Positions 34,689-42,866 of a DNA stretch of 58,429 bases are shown here, in pieces. Within the stretch, counting starts at the first letter, position 1, and each line of letters opens with the position of its first letter. Position numbers and translations under genes: made by a program. The notes beneath the pieces were generated by a model, which saw only the letters and a list, made by a program, of their open reading frames with translations, did not search any database and was not told where the DNA came from. The DNA is from Pseudomonadota bacterium (GTDB lineage: Bacteria > Pseudomonadota > Gammaproteobacteria > Burkholderiales > Burkholderiaceae_C): positions 1 to 58,429 of the forward strand of contig JAJZWA010000018.1 of the NCBI GenBank assembly GCA_021846965.1, in the 5' to 3' direction.

Positions 34689-36442
34689 CGGGGGGCTCCC
34701 ATGCGCCGGGCCGCGCGCGCGAAGGTCCAGCGCGCCAGCGCCGCGAAGCCCAGCAGCAGCGCGATGCCCAGCAGTTGCAGACGCGCCTGCAGGCGCAGCT
34801 GGAAGCCCGAGGCGGCGTTCAACAAGGCCACGGCGAGCGGCGCATGGCCGGCCGGGTACAGCAGTTGCGAGGCGGGGAGCTCGAAAGCCACATGCAGCGC
34901 GGCCATCAGCCAGGCGGCGCCCAGCGCCGGCGCCAGCAGCGGCCATTCCACGCGCAGCAGCGCCTGCAGGCGCGACAGGCCGTGCACGCGGGCGGCCTCG
35001 CCCAGGCTGCCGTGCAGTTGCGCCACCGGGCCCTGCAGAAGCCGGGTGGCGGCCGGCAGCGCCAGCGCGACGTAGGCCAGGGCCAGCAGTCCGCTGCCGC
35101 CATACCAGGGCGTGACCGACAGGTTGTACATCTGCACGTAGGCGGCCGCCAGCACGATCCCGGGCAGCGCCATGGCCGCCGTGAGCCCCAGGTCGACGAA
35201 GCGCCCGAGGCGGCTGCCGGCGGCCAGCGCCCGCGCGATCGGCCATGCCAGCGCCGTGGCCGCGCTGGCGGCCAGCAGGGCCATGCGCAGCGAGTAGCCG
35301 AAGGCCGGAAGGACTTGCGTGGCGGCTCGCACGAAACTCCGGCCGTGACCGATGCCGCCCAAGGCCAGGCTGGCCGCGCTGAACAGGGGCACCCCGAGCG
35401 CGAGCAGGCCCAGCATGGCCGCGCCGCAGGCATGGGCCAGCGCCTGCCCGGGCCGCAGCGCGCGGGGAGCCGCGGGGCGGTGGCGCGAGCCCACGCTGCG
35501 CGCGGCAGCCGAGCGGCGGCGCGCGGCCGCTTGCAGCCACAAGGCGGGCGCCACCAGGCCCAGCAGCATCCAGGAGCCGGCCGCCGCGGCCGGGAAGTTC
35601 ACCGGCATCGCTGCCACCGACTGCTGGATGGCGTAGGTGGCCATCATCGTGCCGCTGCCGGCGCCCAGGGTGGCGGCCACGGCGAAATCACTGGCCGATT
35701 CGGCGAAGGCTGCGGCGAAGCCCGCCGCCAGGGCCGGCAGCAGGGCCTGCAGGGCCAGACGCAGGCGTTGCAGGCGCCCGAGCCCGAGCACGCGTGCGGC
35801 TTCCTGCGGTGCCGCCGACAGGGCGCGCAGGCTGAGCTGCAAGGCCAGGAAGGTGTAGGGCAAGGCCTTGAAGGCCAGGCTGATGACGATGCCCGGCGGT
35901 CCCAGCAGCCCCTGGGCACGGGCCAGCAGCCAGGGCCAGTGCGCCAGGGGGCCCACGGGAGCGGCCAGCAGCATCCAGCCCGAGGCGACGAAATAGCCGG
36001 GCAGCACCAGCAGCAGCCAGACGCCGGCTTCGATCCAGCCGCGCCACGCCAGCAGGCTGCGCTCGCGCAGCCACGCCAGCCAGGCCCCCAGCGGCAGTGC
36101 GGCCAGGCTGGCCAGCAGCGAGATCAGCCAGCTGTTGCGCAGCGCGCCGGCGCCCCCGTCGGCCCAGGCCTGGGCAAAGGCGCCCAGGCTCGGATGCAGG
36201 CCGCCATGCAACAAGCCGGGCAGCAGCGCCTGGCCCAGGAAGCCGCCGAGGGGCCAGCCCCACAGGACCAGGGCGGCCAGCCCGAGCAGCAAGGGGCCCA
36301 GCGCGCCGCCGACGCGCTGGCAGCTGCGCCGCACCACGCGCTGGAGGGGGGCGCGGCGCTGCGAGCCCGGGCCCGAAGCGGGCCCGGGCTCGGCCGCGAA
36401 CCCGCGCCGCGTGGCTTGCAACCAGGTCCTGGCGGTGCTCAA
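34685..36442 (-). CDS. Fused two-domain ABC permease, FbpB-like
   Basis: The protein of about 585 residues contains two copies of the binding-protein-dependent permease domain, each with roughly six membrane segments and an EAA-type loop (EAARVLGLGRLQRLR and EAARVHGLSRLQALLR). One chain therefore supplies the whole membrane channel, as in FbpB and ThiP. The start is inferred as TTG 36442, overlapping the binding-protein stop (TTGA). GTG 36466 is eight codons longer and also possible. It is coupled to the ATPase gene downstream. Confidence 0.88.
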   Translation of the reverse strand: MSTARTWLQATRRGFAAEPGPASGPGSQRRAPLQRVVRRSCQRVGGALGPLLLGLAALVLWGWPLGGFLGQALLPGLLHGGLHPSLGAFAQAWADGGAGALRNSWLISLLASLAALPLGAWLAWLRERSLLAWRGWIEAGVWLLLVLPGYFVASGWMLLAAPVGPLAHWPWLLARAQGLLGPPGIVISLAFKALPYTFLALQLSLRALSAAPQEAARVLGLGRLQRLRLALQALLPALAAGFAAAFAESASDFAVAATLGAGSGTMMATYAIQQSVAAMPVNFPAAAAGSWMLLGLVAPALWLQAAARRRSAAARSVGSRHRPAAPRALRPGQALAHACGAAMLGLLALGVPLFSAASLALGGIGHGRSFVRAATQVLPAFGYSLRMALLAASAATALAWPIARALAAGSRLGRFVDLGLTAAMALPGIVLAAAYVQMYNLSVTPWYGGSGLLALAYVALALPAATRLLQGPVAQLHGSLGEAARVHGLSRLQALLRVEWPLLAPALGAAWLMAALHVAFELPASQLLYPAGHAPLAVALLNAASGFQLRLQARLQLLGIALLLGFAALARWTFARAARRMGAPR

Positions 36443-37431
36443 TGCAGTACGTGCTGGCTGAACCACAAGTCCACGGCGGACTCGCGCGCGCCCCAGGCGG
36501 TGGGGTCGAGGCGCTGGGCATCGTGCGGCTTCAGTCGGGCGACCACCGGCAGTGGCGCGATGCCGCGCAGCAAGGGCTGGTAGTTGGAATCGGCGCTGGG
36601 GTCGCCTTGCTGCATCGCGCGCTGGCCCGCCGGCGACAACACGAACTCGACAAAGCGCCGCGCCTGCTGCAGTTCGGGCCCGCGCACCTGGGCGCCGATG
36701 GCAATGTCCGAGGGCAACTCGGCCACGGGGTCGGGAAGCACGATGCGCAGACCCGGCTCGCGCTGCGCGAAGCCCAGCGCGGCCGAGCTCTGCACCACGG
36801 CGACGTCGATCTGGCCGTACTGCAGGGCGCGAAGGGTCACGCTGTTGGTCGGATACACCTTCAGGCCGTGGGCCTTGAGTTGTTCGAACCAGGCCTGGCC
36901 GGCCCGCATGCCATCGTGCTGCAGGATGCCTGCCACGAAGGGGAAGGTGGGCCCGGAGATGGCCGGATTGTTCATGCCCACCTTGCCGCGCAGGGCCGGC
37001 TGGAGCAGCTCCGCCCAGGTGCTCGGGGCCTGGTGCAGGCGACGCGTGTTCACCAGCAGGGTCCCGGCATAGGTCAGTCCCACCGGCAGGTAGCAGCGAT
37101 CGGCGGGAAGCAGGGCGCGCCCCTGCGCGTCATAGGCGAGCGCTGGCATCCAGCCACAGGCCAGGCGATGCCGCGCGGCCATGTCCCGCATGGCCATGTC
37201 CCCGTCGAACCACAGCACATCCCATTGCGGCCGGCTGCCTTCGGCCTGCACACGCGCCTGCAGGGGGCCGGTACTGAGGTGCACCAGGTCGACGGCGATG
37301 CCGGTGCTGCGGGTGAAGGCCTGGGCCACCGCGCGGTCGTAGCCGAAGGCAGCGTACACGGTCAGTGGGCGCGCCTGGGCCGTGGCCAGGGACAGCGCGG
37401 CAAGCAACAGCGCGAGAGCGAATCGGATCAT
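36439..37431 (-). CDS. Periplasmic binding protein of the TonB-linked ABC importer
   Basis: The 330-residue protein has a cleavable signal (MIRFALALLLAALSLATAQA) and a type II periplasmic binding fold of the iron/thiamine/phosphonate group. Visible blocks are LTVYAAFGYDRAVAQAF, WDVLWFDGDMAM, GLTYAGTLLVNT, GKVGMNNPAISGPT and FVEFVLSPAGQRAM. The ligand cannot be fixed from sequence. The Tyr pairs typical of FbpA-type iron sites are not clearly recognisable to me, so an iron chelate or another metal complex is as likely as free ferric iron. Its ATG shares one base with the tonB stop (TGATG). Confidence 0.85.
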   Translation of the reverse strand: MIRFALALLLAALSLATAQARPLTVYAAFGYDRAVAQAFTRSTGIAVDLVHLSTGPLQARVQAEGSRPQWDVLWFDGDMAMRDMAARHRLACGWMPALAYDAQGRALLPADRCYLPVGLTYAGTLLVNTRRLHQAPSTWAELLQPALRGKVGMNNPAISGPTFPFVAGILQHDGMRAGQAWFEQLKAHGLKVYPTNSVTLRALQYGQIDVAVVQSSAALGFAQREPGLRIVLPDPVAELPSDIAIGAQVRGPELQQARRFVEFVLSPAGQRAMQQGDPSADSNYQPLLRGIAPLPVVARLKPHDAQRLDPTAWGARESAVDLWFSQHVLH

Positions 37432-38177
37432 CAGTGGTTTTCGAGATGGAAACGGACCCAGATGCGAAAGCGCATGGACCGGGAAGCCAGCGCGGCCGGC
37501 GTGGGAGGGTAGGGCGCGTCGCGCACGGCGGCCAGGGCCGCGGCGTCGAGCATGGGTACCGAGCTGGATTGGGCGACGCGCACCTGGCTGACCTTGCCGT
37601 CGAGGAACTCGAAGCTGACCAGCACGCGTCCGCCCACATGCATCAGGCGCGCGGCCTCCGGGAAACGCACGGCCGCCTGGATGGCCTCGCGCAGCGCGCC
37701 TTCGAAACTCAGGCGCGTGGCGGTGAGGTCGGGGTGCTGCGGCGGCACGGGCGGCGCAGGGGGCGGCGGCGTCACCGGCATCGCGGGCCTGGCGGCCGGC
37801 TGGGGCGAAGGCGGCGGGATCAAGGCGCGCGGCGGCGGCGGCGCGGGCAGGGGCCTTGGCCGAGGCTTGGGCAGGGGATGCACGGGATGGGGCCGCGGCT
37901 TGGGCTGGGGCTTGGGATGCGGCTTGGGCGGCTGCGGCTTGGGCGTGACCGGCTTGGGCAGGGGCTTGGGCTGGCTCAGGGTGATTTCCACCGGAGGCGG
38001 GGGCGGCGGTGCCTGGTGGGTGCCCAGCCAGGCCAGCGCAGCCAGCAGCGTGGCTTCGATCAGGAGCGCCAGCGCCAGTGCCAGGGGCCAGCGACCGCGA
38101 GGGCCGGGCTCCTCCCAGGCTTCGCCCGCGCTTGCCATGACGGGGGTGCCCGTGCCGCTTGTCGCCAAGGCGCTCAC
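37431..38177 (-). CDS. tonB: TonB energy-transducing protein
   Basis: TonB spans the periplasm to pass proton-motive energy from ExbB/ExbD to outer-membrane receptors. The 248-residue protein has one N-terminal membrane anchor (about residues 30-52) and a long Pro/Lys-rich rod of KPxP repeats (about 60-145). The globular C-terminal domain contains FPEAARLMHVGGRVLVSFEFLDGKV and ends in FHLENH. The start overlaps the exbD stop (ATGA). Its place inside one operon with a receptor and an ABC importer suggests a dedicated TonB system rather than a housekeeping one. Confidence 0.93.
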   Translation of the reverse strand: MSALATSGTGTPVMASAGEAWEEPGPRGRWPLALALALLIEATLLAALAWLGTHQAPPPPPPVEITLSQPKPLPKPVTPKPQPPKPHPKPQPKPRPHPVHPLPKPRPRPLPAPPPPRALIPPPSPQPAARPAMPVTPPPPAPPVPPQHPDLTATRLSFEGALREAIQAAVRFPEAARLMHVGGRVLVSFEFLDGKVSQVRVAQSSSVPMLDAAALAAVRDAPYPPTPAALASRSMRFRIWVRFHLENH

Positions 38178-38575
38178 GATCCGCTCGCCTGCTGCGCGGC
38201 CAGGCCGATGCGGGTGACACCGGCGCGCCGGCAGGCGTCCATCACGCGCATGAGCAACTGCAGCGGCGTATGGCGGTCACCGGCGAGCACCACCTGCAGG
38301 TGCGCGGGGTCCTGCTTGTTCTCGAGCAGTCGCGTGAGTTGCTGCTCGTTGAGCTGCAGCGCGCCGACGTGGATCACCCCGGAGCGGTCGACCACCACCG
38401 TGACCTGCGGGGGCGCGAGGCTCTTGGCGGTGGAACTGGTCGGCAGGCGCGATGCGATGCCGTCCGCCGGGATCATGCGCAGGGTCACCATGATGAAGAA
38501 CACCAGCAGGAAGAACATGATGTCGATCATCGGAATGATCTCGATGCGGGCCTTGCGGGTTTCGAAGTAGCGCAT
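38174..38575 (-). CDS. exbD: ExbD proton-channel subunit
   Basis: The 133-residue protein has a short cytoplasmic start, one membrane helix and a periplasmic domain. The helix carries the essential Asp in IPMIDIMFFLLVFF. Together with ExbB it uses proton flow to energise TonB. The start at 38575 was chosen as the last ATG before the conserved RYFETRKARIEIIPMID; an in-frame start 15 codons upstream has no better ribosome-binding site. A 92-base gap separates it from exbB. Confidence 0.93.
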   Translation of the reverse strand: MRYFETRKARIEIIPMIDIMFFLLVFFIMVTLRMIPADGIASRLPTSSTAKSLAPPQVTVVVDRSGVIHVGALQLNEQQLTRLLENKQDPAHLQVVLAGDRHTPLQLLMRVMDACRRAGVTRIGLAAQQASGS

Positions 38576-38667
38576 GGGCAGGTCGAAAAAAAAGGATGCC
38601 ACAGCGAGGCCGTGGCGCAAGCGGGCGGCCGGGGCTGCCCGCGTTCACGATGTAGGTTATGCGGCGC

Positions 38668-39387
38668 TTACTGCAGCAGCTGCGAGGCGACGGGGGGCGT
38701 CGCGGCCGCGCCAGCGCGGCGCGCGGCCGCGTCACGCGCCTCCCGCGCGGCCTGCTGCGAGCCGCGGTAATGGGGATACATGCGGTTGGACAACATCAGC
38801 TTGATGCGCTCGAGCTGGTGCATGACCAGGCGCACGCGTTGGTGCAGGGCGTTGAACGCGACCAGGCCCAGCACCGCGATGAACAGGCCGGCCGCGGTGG
38901 CCAGCAAGGCCTCGCCCACCCCGCCCGTGACCGCCTGGGTGGAGGAAGCCGGGTGGGACAGCGCCTGGAAGGTGTTGAACATGCCCACGATGGTCCCCAG
39001 CAGGCCCAGCAGCGGCGCCAGGGTGACGATGGTGTCGAGCATCCACAGGCCGCGGTCGACCTGGGGCGCCTGGTCCATCACGGCTTCTTCCAGGCGATCG
39101 CTGAAATGGTCCAGCGGATCCCCCAGGTCGTGGCTCAGCGCCACCGCCACTACTTGCGCTGCGGGAGACCTGGAGTCGCCCTGCAGGCGCTCGTGCAGCA
39201 GGCTGGTGTCGACGTGACCGTGGCCCTTGAGTTCACGCACCCAGCGCTGGCATTGCGCCTGCATGCGCCCGAGCGCCCAGAAGCGCTCGATGGCCACGGC
39301 CAGCGCCACCAGAAGCAGCAAGGCCATGATGTACAGGATGCCGCCGGATTTCTGCGCGGCATCGGTGAGGGTTTGAAGGGAAATCAT
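38668..39387 (-). CDS. exbB: ExbB proton-channel subunit
   Basis: The 239-residue protein has three membrane segments: residues about 15-35, and two in the MotA/TolQ/ExbB domain. That domain carries LLGLLGTIVGMFNTF and GGVGEALLATAAGLFIAVLGLVAFNAL. ExbB forms the pentameric proton channel with ExbD. An 86-base gap with GC-rich hairpins separates it from the receptor gene upstream, so its expression may differ from that of the receptor. Confidence 0.94.
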   Translation of the reverse strand: MISLQTLTDAAQKSGGILYIMALLLLVALAVAIERFWALGRMQAQCQRWVRELKGHGHVDTSLLHERLQGDSRSPAAQVVAVALSHDLGDPLDHFSDRLEEAVMDQAPQVDRGLWMLDTIVTLAPLLGLLGTIVGMFNTFQALSHPASSTQAVTGGVGEALLATAAGLFIAVLGLVAFNALHQRVRLVMHQLERIKLMLSNRMYPHYRGSQQAAREARDAAARRAGAAATPPVASQLLQ

Positions 39388-39429
39388 GCGCCTTGCTCCT
39401 GGTGGTTCTTCCTGACTGCTCGTGCGGTT

Positions 39430-39465
39430 GCCCCCCGAGGGGGCGGGCCGGGCAAGGCCCGGCCC
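39430..39465 (-). terminator. Two GC-rich hairpins between receptor and exbB
   Basis: Stem 1 is GCCCCC-CGA-GGGGGC (39430-39444). Stem 2 is GGGCCGGGC-AAG-GCCCGGCCC (39445-39465). Read on the minus strand they follow the receptor stop by 8 bases. Without a T-run they may act as a partial terminator or stabilise the 3' end of receptor mRNA. Confidence 0.5.
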
Positions 39466-39473
39466 TGGGGCGC

Positions 39474-41843
39474 TCAGAAGTCGGCGCTCAATCCCGCGTA
39501 GAAGGTGCGCGGTGCGCCCGGCATGCCCAGCACGTAGGTGCCGGTGGTGTTGCCGCCCAGCCAGTCTCCCGGATAGCTGATGAACTCGCTGTTGTTGTAT
39601 TGCTTGTCGGTCGCGTTGAGCACGCCGAGGTGGAACTTCAGGTCGGTGATGGTGGCGTCATGCATCGGCACCGTGCCGTCCAGCGTGAGGTTCCACAGTC
39701 CGTAGGCGGGAGCCTTCTGATTGGTGGGCGAACTGGTCTGGTCGCTCCACATGTACTGCGCCCCGGTGTACTGGTAGTTGATGCCGGGCACCCACAGCAC
39801 GCCGCCGCGGTAGATCTTGTAGCTGGCGCCGACCGTGAAGGTCTTGTCGGGCACGTTCGACACCGGCAGGCCGGCGTAGCTGGTCCCCCCGGTGACGTAG
39901 TTGTCGAACACCGCCTTCTCGAAGTTGGCGTTGGCGAACACGTCCAGGTTGTAGGCCACCTCGTCGGACAGCGACAGGTTCAGGCCGTGGTAGGTCGAGT
40001 CGCCGTTGGCGTCGCCGATGTAGTTTCCGTTGGCGTCGCTCAGCGCGATGTACTGGTTCTGGAAGTGCAGGTGGTAGTACGAGACCGACATCAGGAAGTC
40101 GTGCAGGTACTCGGCGCGATGCACGTGGATCTTGAAGCCCAGGTTGTAGTCCGTGCTCTTTTCCAGGCTGTAGATCGGCGCGGTGCTCTGGAACAGCCCG
40201 CCGCCGCCGCCTACCTGGGGCTCCTTGTAGGCCACGGCGTAATTGCCGAAGGCGGCCAGCCAGGGCAGGGCGCGGTAGTTGGCGCTGATCGAGGGCTCGA
40301 TCTTGTGGTGGCTGGCGGTGGAGCCGGGCAGCTTGGCCTGGTTGTTGCCGGGGGCGTACTGGTAGGAGATGGGGAAGTCCGACGCGCCGGCGGGCGAGTA
40401 CACGGTGTCGTAGTTGACGAACCGGATGCCGGGGGTGACGTCCAGGCGCTTGTTCGGGCTGATCTTGTCCTGCGCGAACAGGGTCAGATCGGTCTGGTCG
40501 AAATAGTCGCTGCGGTATTTCGCGTTCGGCGTGGTCTGGCTGCCGTAGATGGTGGTCGAGGTGCCCACCAGGTCGGCCGGGTTGTAGAAGGCGTTGCGGG
40601 TGTTGTAGGTGCTCTTGAGCACGAAGCCGCCCACCGACACCAGGTTGTGCGGCAGCGCCACGTCCACCCACAGCTTGTCGCCGTAGCTGCTGGTGCGCGG
40701 GTTGTTGTGCTCGTAGAGGTTGGCCGGGGAGCTCAGGCCGTAGTTGTTGTAGTGGTCGTGGATGCGCTTTTCCAGCTCGTACCACATCAGGTTGTGCAGG
40801 CGCACGTTGTCGTCCAGACCGACGTTGAGCTTGCCATAGATGATGCGCATCTCGTTGGAATCGTTCTTGTTCCACACCGAGCCCGGAATCGTGCTGTAGA
40901 AGCCCGAGGCCTGCTGGCTGTACAGCGGCGTGTTGGCGGTGCCGTCCAGGGTCAGTCCGGGGACGGTCTGCGTGGGCACGGCGAAGGGGCGATAGGCGGT
41001 GCTGCGCGAGTTGTAGAGGCCGAGGGAGAAGTCGCCGTTGCGGAACTGCTTGCGGGTCTTCAGGAAGAAGGCCTCGTTGCTGCCGTGGCTCTTGAAGCCG
41101 TCGCTGGCCGTGCGGTAGCTGTCCGAGGAACCGGTGCCGCCGGCGATCACCGTGGCCCAGCCGTCGTGCTTGCCGGTATTGAGCACGAAGTCGAGGTTGC
41201 GCGCGCTGTCGCTGCCGAAGCTGACGCCTGCCGATCCGCCGAACTTGTCGGAGGGTTGCACGGGAACGAACTCGATCTGGCCGCCGATGTTGTTGAACCA
41301 GCGGTCCACGGGGTCGCCGGGGCCATAGGTCACGCCGATGCCCTGGATCATCCCCAGCTGCGGCACCAGGTTGCTCTGCCACAGGCCGGTCGAGGGGTTG
41401 GCCATGGGCACGCCGTCGAAGGTGACCGAGATCGAGCCGTTGTCGATCTGCGATCCGCTGAAGCCGCCCCAGCCCTGCTTGATGCCGTTGACGCTGATCT
41501 GGTTCTTGGTGCTGCCGGTGGAACCGTAGCCGCTGACGGCCACGCCGGGCGCCACCTGCAGGGCCTGGCCCGCACCGCCGAAGGCGCCGGCGGTCTGGAT
41601 CTGCTGACGGTCGAGCACCGTGGTCGACACGCCCGACTTGAACACCTTCTTCCTGGCGATCTTGCGTTCCTGGCTGGACTTGTGCGCGCTGGCGGCAGTG
41701 GCCTGGGCGCCGGCTTGCACGGTGCCCAGGTCGGTGGCGCCGTTCTGGGCGTAGACGACGGCCGGCGACGCATACAGTGCCAGCAGGACGGCGTGGGACA
41801 GCAGGGTGCGCCGCAGCGCGGGCTGCGTGGTGCGGTGATTCAT
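39474..41843 (-). CDS. TonB-dependent outer-membrane receptor
   Basis: The 789-residue precursor has a signal peptide (about residues 1-32) and a plug domain: STTVLDRQQIQTAGAFG, ALQVAPGVAVSGYG, then VNGIKQGWGGF. It continues with a 22-strand-type barrel rich in aromatic girdles and ends in Phe (LSADF). No DNA-binding or sigma-regulator signalling domain precedes the plug. The ligand is unknown. Position at the head of an operon with its own TonB/ExbBD and an ABC importer argues for a metal chelate. An OmpR-type regulator gene lies just upstream, and 11-bp direct repeats stand 118-146 bases before the start. Confidence 0.92.
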   Translation of the reverse strand: MNHRTTQPALRRTLLSHAVLLALYASPAVVYAQNGATDLGTVQAGAQATAASAHKSSQERKIARKKVFKSGVSTTVLDRQQIQTAGAFGGAGQALQVAPGVAVSGYGSTGSTKNQISVNGIKQGWGGFSGSQIDNGSISVTFDGVPMANPSTGLWQSNLVPQLGMIQGIGVTYGPGDPVDRWFNNIGGQIEFVPVQPSDKFGGSAGVSFGSDSARNLDFVLNTGKHDGWATVIAGGTGSSDSYRTASDGFKSHGSNEAFFLKTRKQFRNGDFSLGLYNSRSTAYRPFAVPTQTVPGLTLDGTANTPLYSQQASGFYSTIPGSVWNKNDSNEMRIIYGKLNVGLDDNVRLHNLMWYELEKRIHDHYNNYGLSSPANLYEHNNPRTSSYGDKLWVDVALPHNLVSVGGFVLKSTYNTRNAFYNPADLVGTSTTIYGSQTTPNAKYRSDYFDQTDLTLFAQDKISPNKRLDVTPGIRFVNYDTVYSPAGASDFPISYQYAPGNNQAKLPGSTASHHKIEPSISANYRALPWLAAFGNYAVAYKEPQVGGGGGLFQSTAPIYSLEKSTDYNLGFKIHVHRAEYLHDFLMSVSYYHLHFQNQYIALSDANGNYIGDANGDSTYHGLNLSLSDEVAYNLDVFANANFEKAVFDNYVTGGTSYAGLPVSNVPDKTFTVGASYKIYRGGVLWVPGINYQYTGAQYMWSDQTSSPTNQKAPAYGLWNLTLDGTVPMHDATITDLKFHLGVLNATDKQYNNSEFISYPGDWLGGNTTGTYVLGMPGAPRTFYAGLSADF

Positions 41844-41960
41844 GGGAGCTCCGGATGGTGTTGGAATTCGGGGCCCGGGGCCGTGGTCTTCGATGCGCGA
41901 AGCCGCGATTCCGAGTCAAGGCTCCATTGCAAGCGGCGCTCGTGATGAACAAGTTGCGTC

Positions 41961-41989
41961 AACCTGTCCGAAACCTCACCAAGCCTGTC
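41961..41989. promoter_or_regulatory. Three direct repeats upstream of the receptor operon
   Basis: AACCTGTC (41961-41968), AACCTCAC (41972-41979) and AGCCTGTC (41982-41989) recur at 11- and 10-base spacing. Direct repeats one helical turn apart are the usual target of OmpR/PhoB-type regulators, and such a gene lies next to them. I found no Fur-box-like palindrome here. Confidence 0.5.
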
Positions 41990-42033
41990 GGAGTTGTTCG
42001 GGAATGTTTCCCGCCGCCAGGCATGGCGGGCGC

Positions 42034-42747
42034 TCAGCCGGGCATGCCGGTCCAGCGGTACCCGCTTCCGTGCAGGGTCTGCAGGTGGCCGTCGAGGCCG
42101 TGGCGGCGCAGCAGCCGGCGCAGCCGCCCGACCGCGGTATGCAGGGCCTGGGCGTCGGCGCGCGCCGGGATGTCCAGGGCCACGCGCAGGGTGGCGGCGC
42201 TGAGCACGCGCCCGGGCCGCTCGCACAGCGCCCACATGAGCCGGAACAGCTGGGGCTGCAGGGCCTGGCATTCGGAGCCGCAGCGCAACTCGCGGGTCGG
42301 CGCGTCCAGCGTGGCGTCCGGGGCCACGCCGAGGCGGCCGGCGGGTTCGGGGGCGACGCGCTCGCGCAGGCGCGCCAGCTGGGCCTGCAGCAGCGCCGGC
42401 ACGAAGCGCAGGCCGACGACGGCGTCGGCGCCGGCGCGCAGGGCCTGCAGCGCCAGCGGGCCGCCGGGATCCTCGACCAGTGCCACCAACACCGCCTGCG
42501 AGGAGGCGGGGTGGTGGCGTACGCGCATGATCCAGTCGGTGGCCGCGCGCGCCTGCTCGGCGCAGCGCAGCATCGCCGCCCAGGAACTTCCGTCGACGAG
42601 TTGTCTCAGGGCGGTATCGGGTTCGGCGTCCTGCGAGTTGTCCAGGGGACGTGGCGCCGCGTGCCCGAACCCGACGTAGAGCACGGAATGCTTGGTGATC
42701 GCCTCGCCCGCGCCCGCGGGCCCGGGCGCAGGATCGGTGGGATGCAT
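42034..42747 (-). CDS. OmpR/PhoB-type regulator with degenerate receiver domain
   Basis: The 237-residue protein has an N-terminal region (about residues 20-130) with the alternating strand/helix pattern of a receiver domain. The phospho-acceptor Asp motif is absent: the expected strand reads WIMRVRHH. The C-terminal winged helix (about 145-235) is typical of PhoB/OmpR: LQPQLFRLMWALCERPGRVLS and TAVGRLRRLLRRHG...LHGSGYRWTG. It probably binds DNA without phosphorylation or responds to another signal. No kinase is adjacent. It sits immediately upstream of the receptor operon in the same direction and is the natural candidate regulator. The start is the second in-frame ATG, at 42747. Confidence 0.78.
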   Translation of the reverse strand: MHPTDPAPGPAGAGEAITKHSVLYVGFGHAAPRPLDNSQDAEPDTALRQLVDGSSWAAMLRCAEQARAATDWIMRVRHHPASSQAVLVALVEDPGGPLALQALRAGADAVVGLRFVPALLQAQLARLRERVAPEPAGRLGVAPDATLDAPTRELRCGSECQALQPQLFRLMWALCERPGRVLSAATLRVALDIPARADAQALHTAVGRLRRLLRRHGLDGHLQTLHGSGYRWTGMPG

Positions 42748-42795
42748 GTGGAAGCCTCGCGTCCTGAAAGCAAGCCGCGAGGCTCTCACGCCAAG

Positions 42796-42828
42796 GTGTC
42801 AATCTCGTGACGGCGCCGTGACGTCGTC
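42796..42828. promoter_or_regulatory. Three contiguous 11-bp direct repeats upstream of the regulator gene
   Basis: GTGTCAATCTC, GTGACGGCGCC and GTGACGTCGTC follow each other at exactly 11-base steps, 49-81 bases before the regulator start. The last repeat also forms a palindrome GTGACG-T-CGTCAC (42818-42830). Autoregulation by the PhoB-type protein is plausible. Confidence 0.5.
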
Positions 42829-42836
42829 ACTCCGGG

Positions 42837-42856
42837 CCCGCGGCGCATGCCGCGGG
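42837..42856 (-). terminator. Hairpin after secF
   Basis: CCCGCGGC-GCAT-GCCGCGGG is a perfect 8-bp stem located 11 bases past the secF stop on the minus strand. It has no T-run. Confidence 0.5.
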
Positions 42857-42866
42857 CGGGGCCGGC

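Noticed and set aside
39393-41945. 850-codon open frame on the plus strand opposite the TonB-dependent receptor
   Set aside because: The minus-strand frame has signal peptide, plug, barrel and terminal Phe. The plus-strand frame is a Val/Gly/His-rich shadow.
41844-42033. Fur box before the receptor operon
   Set aside because: I looked for a GATAATGATAATC-like palindrome and saw none; only direct repeats are present.
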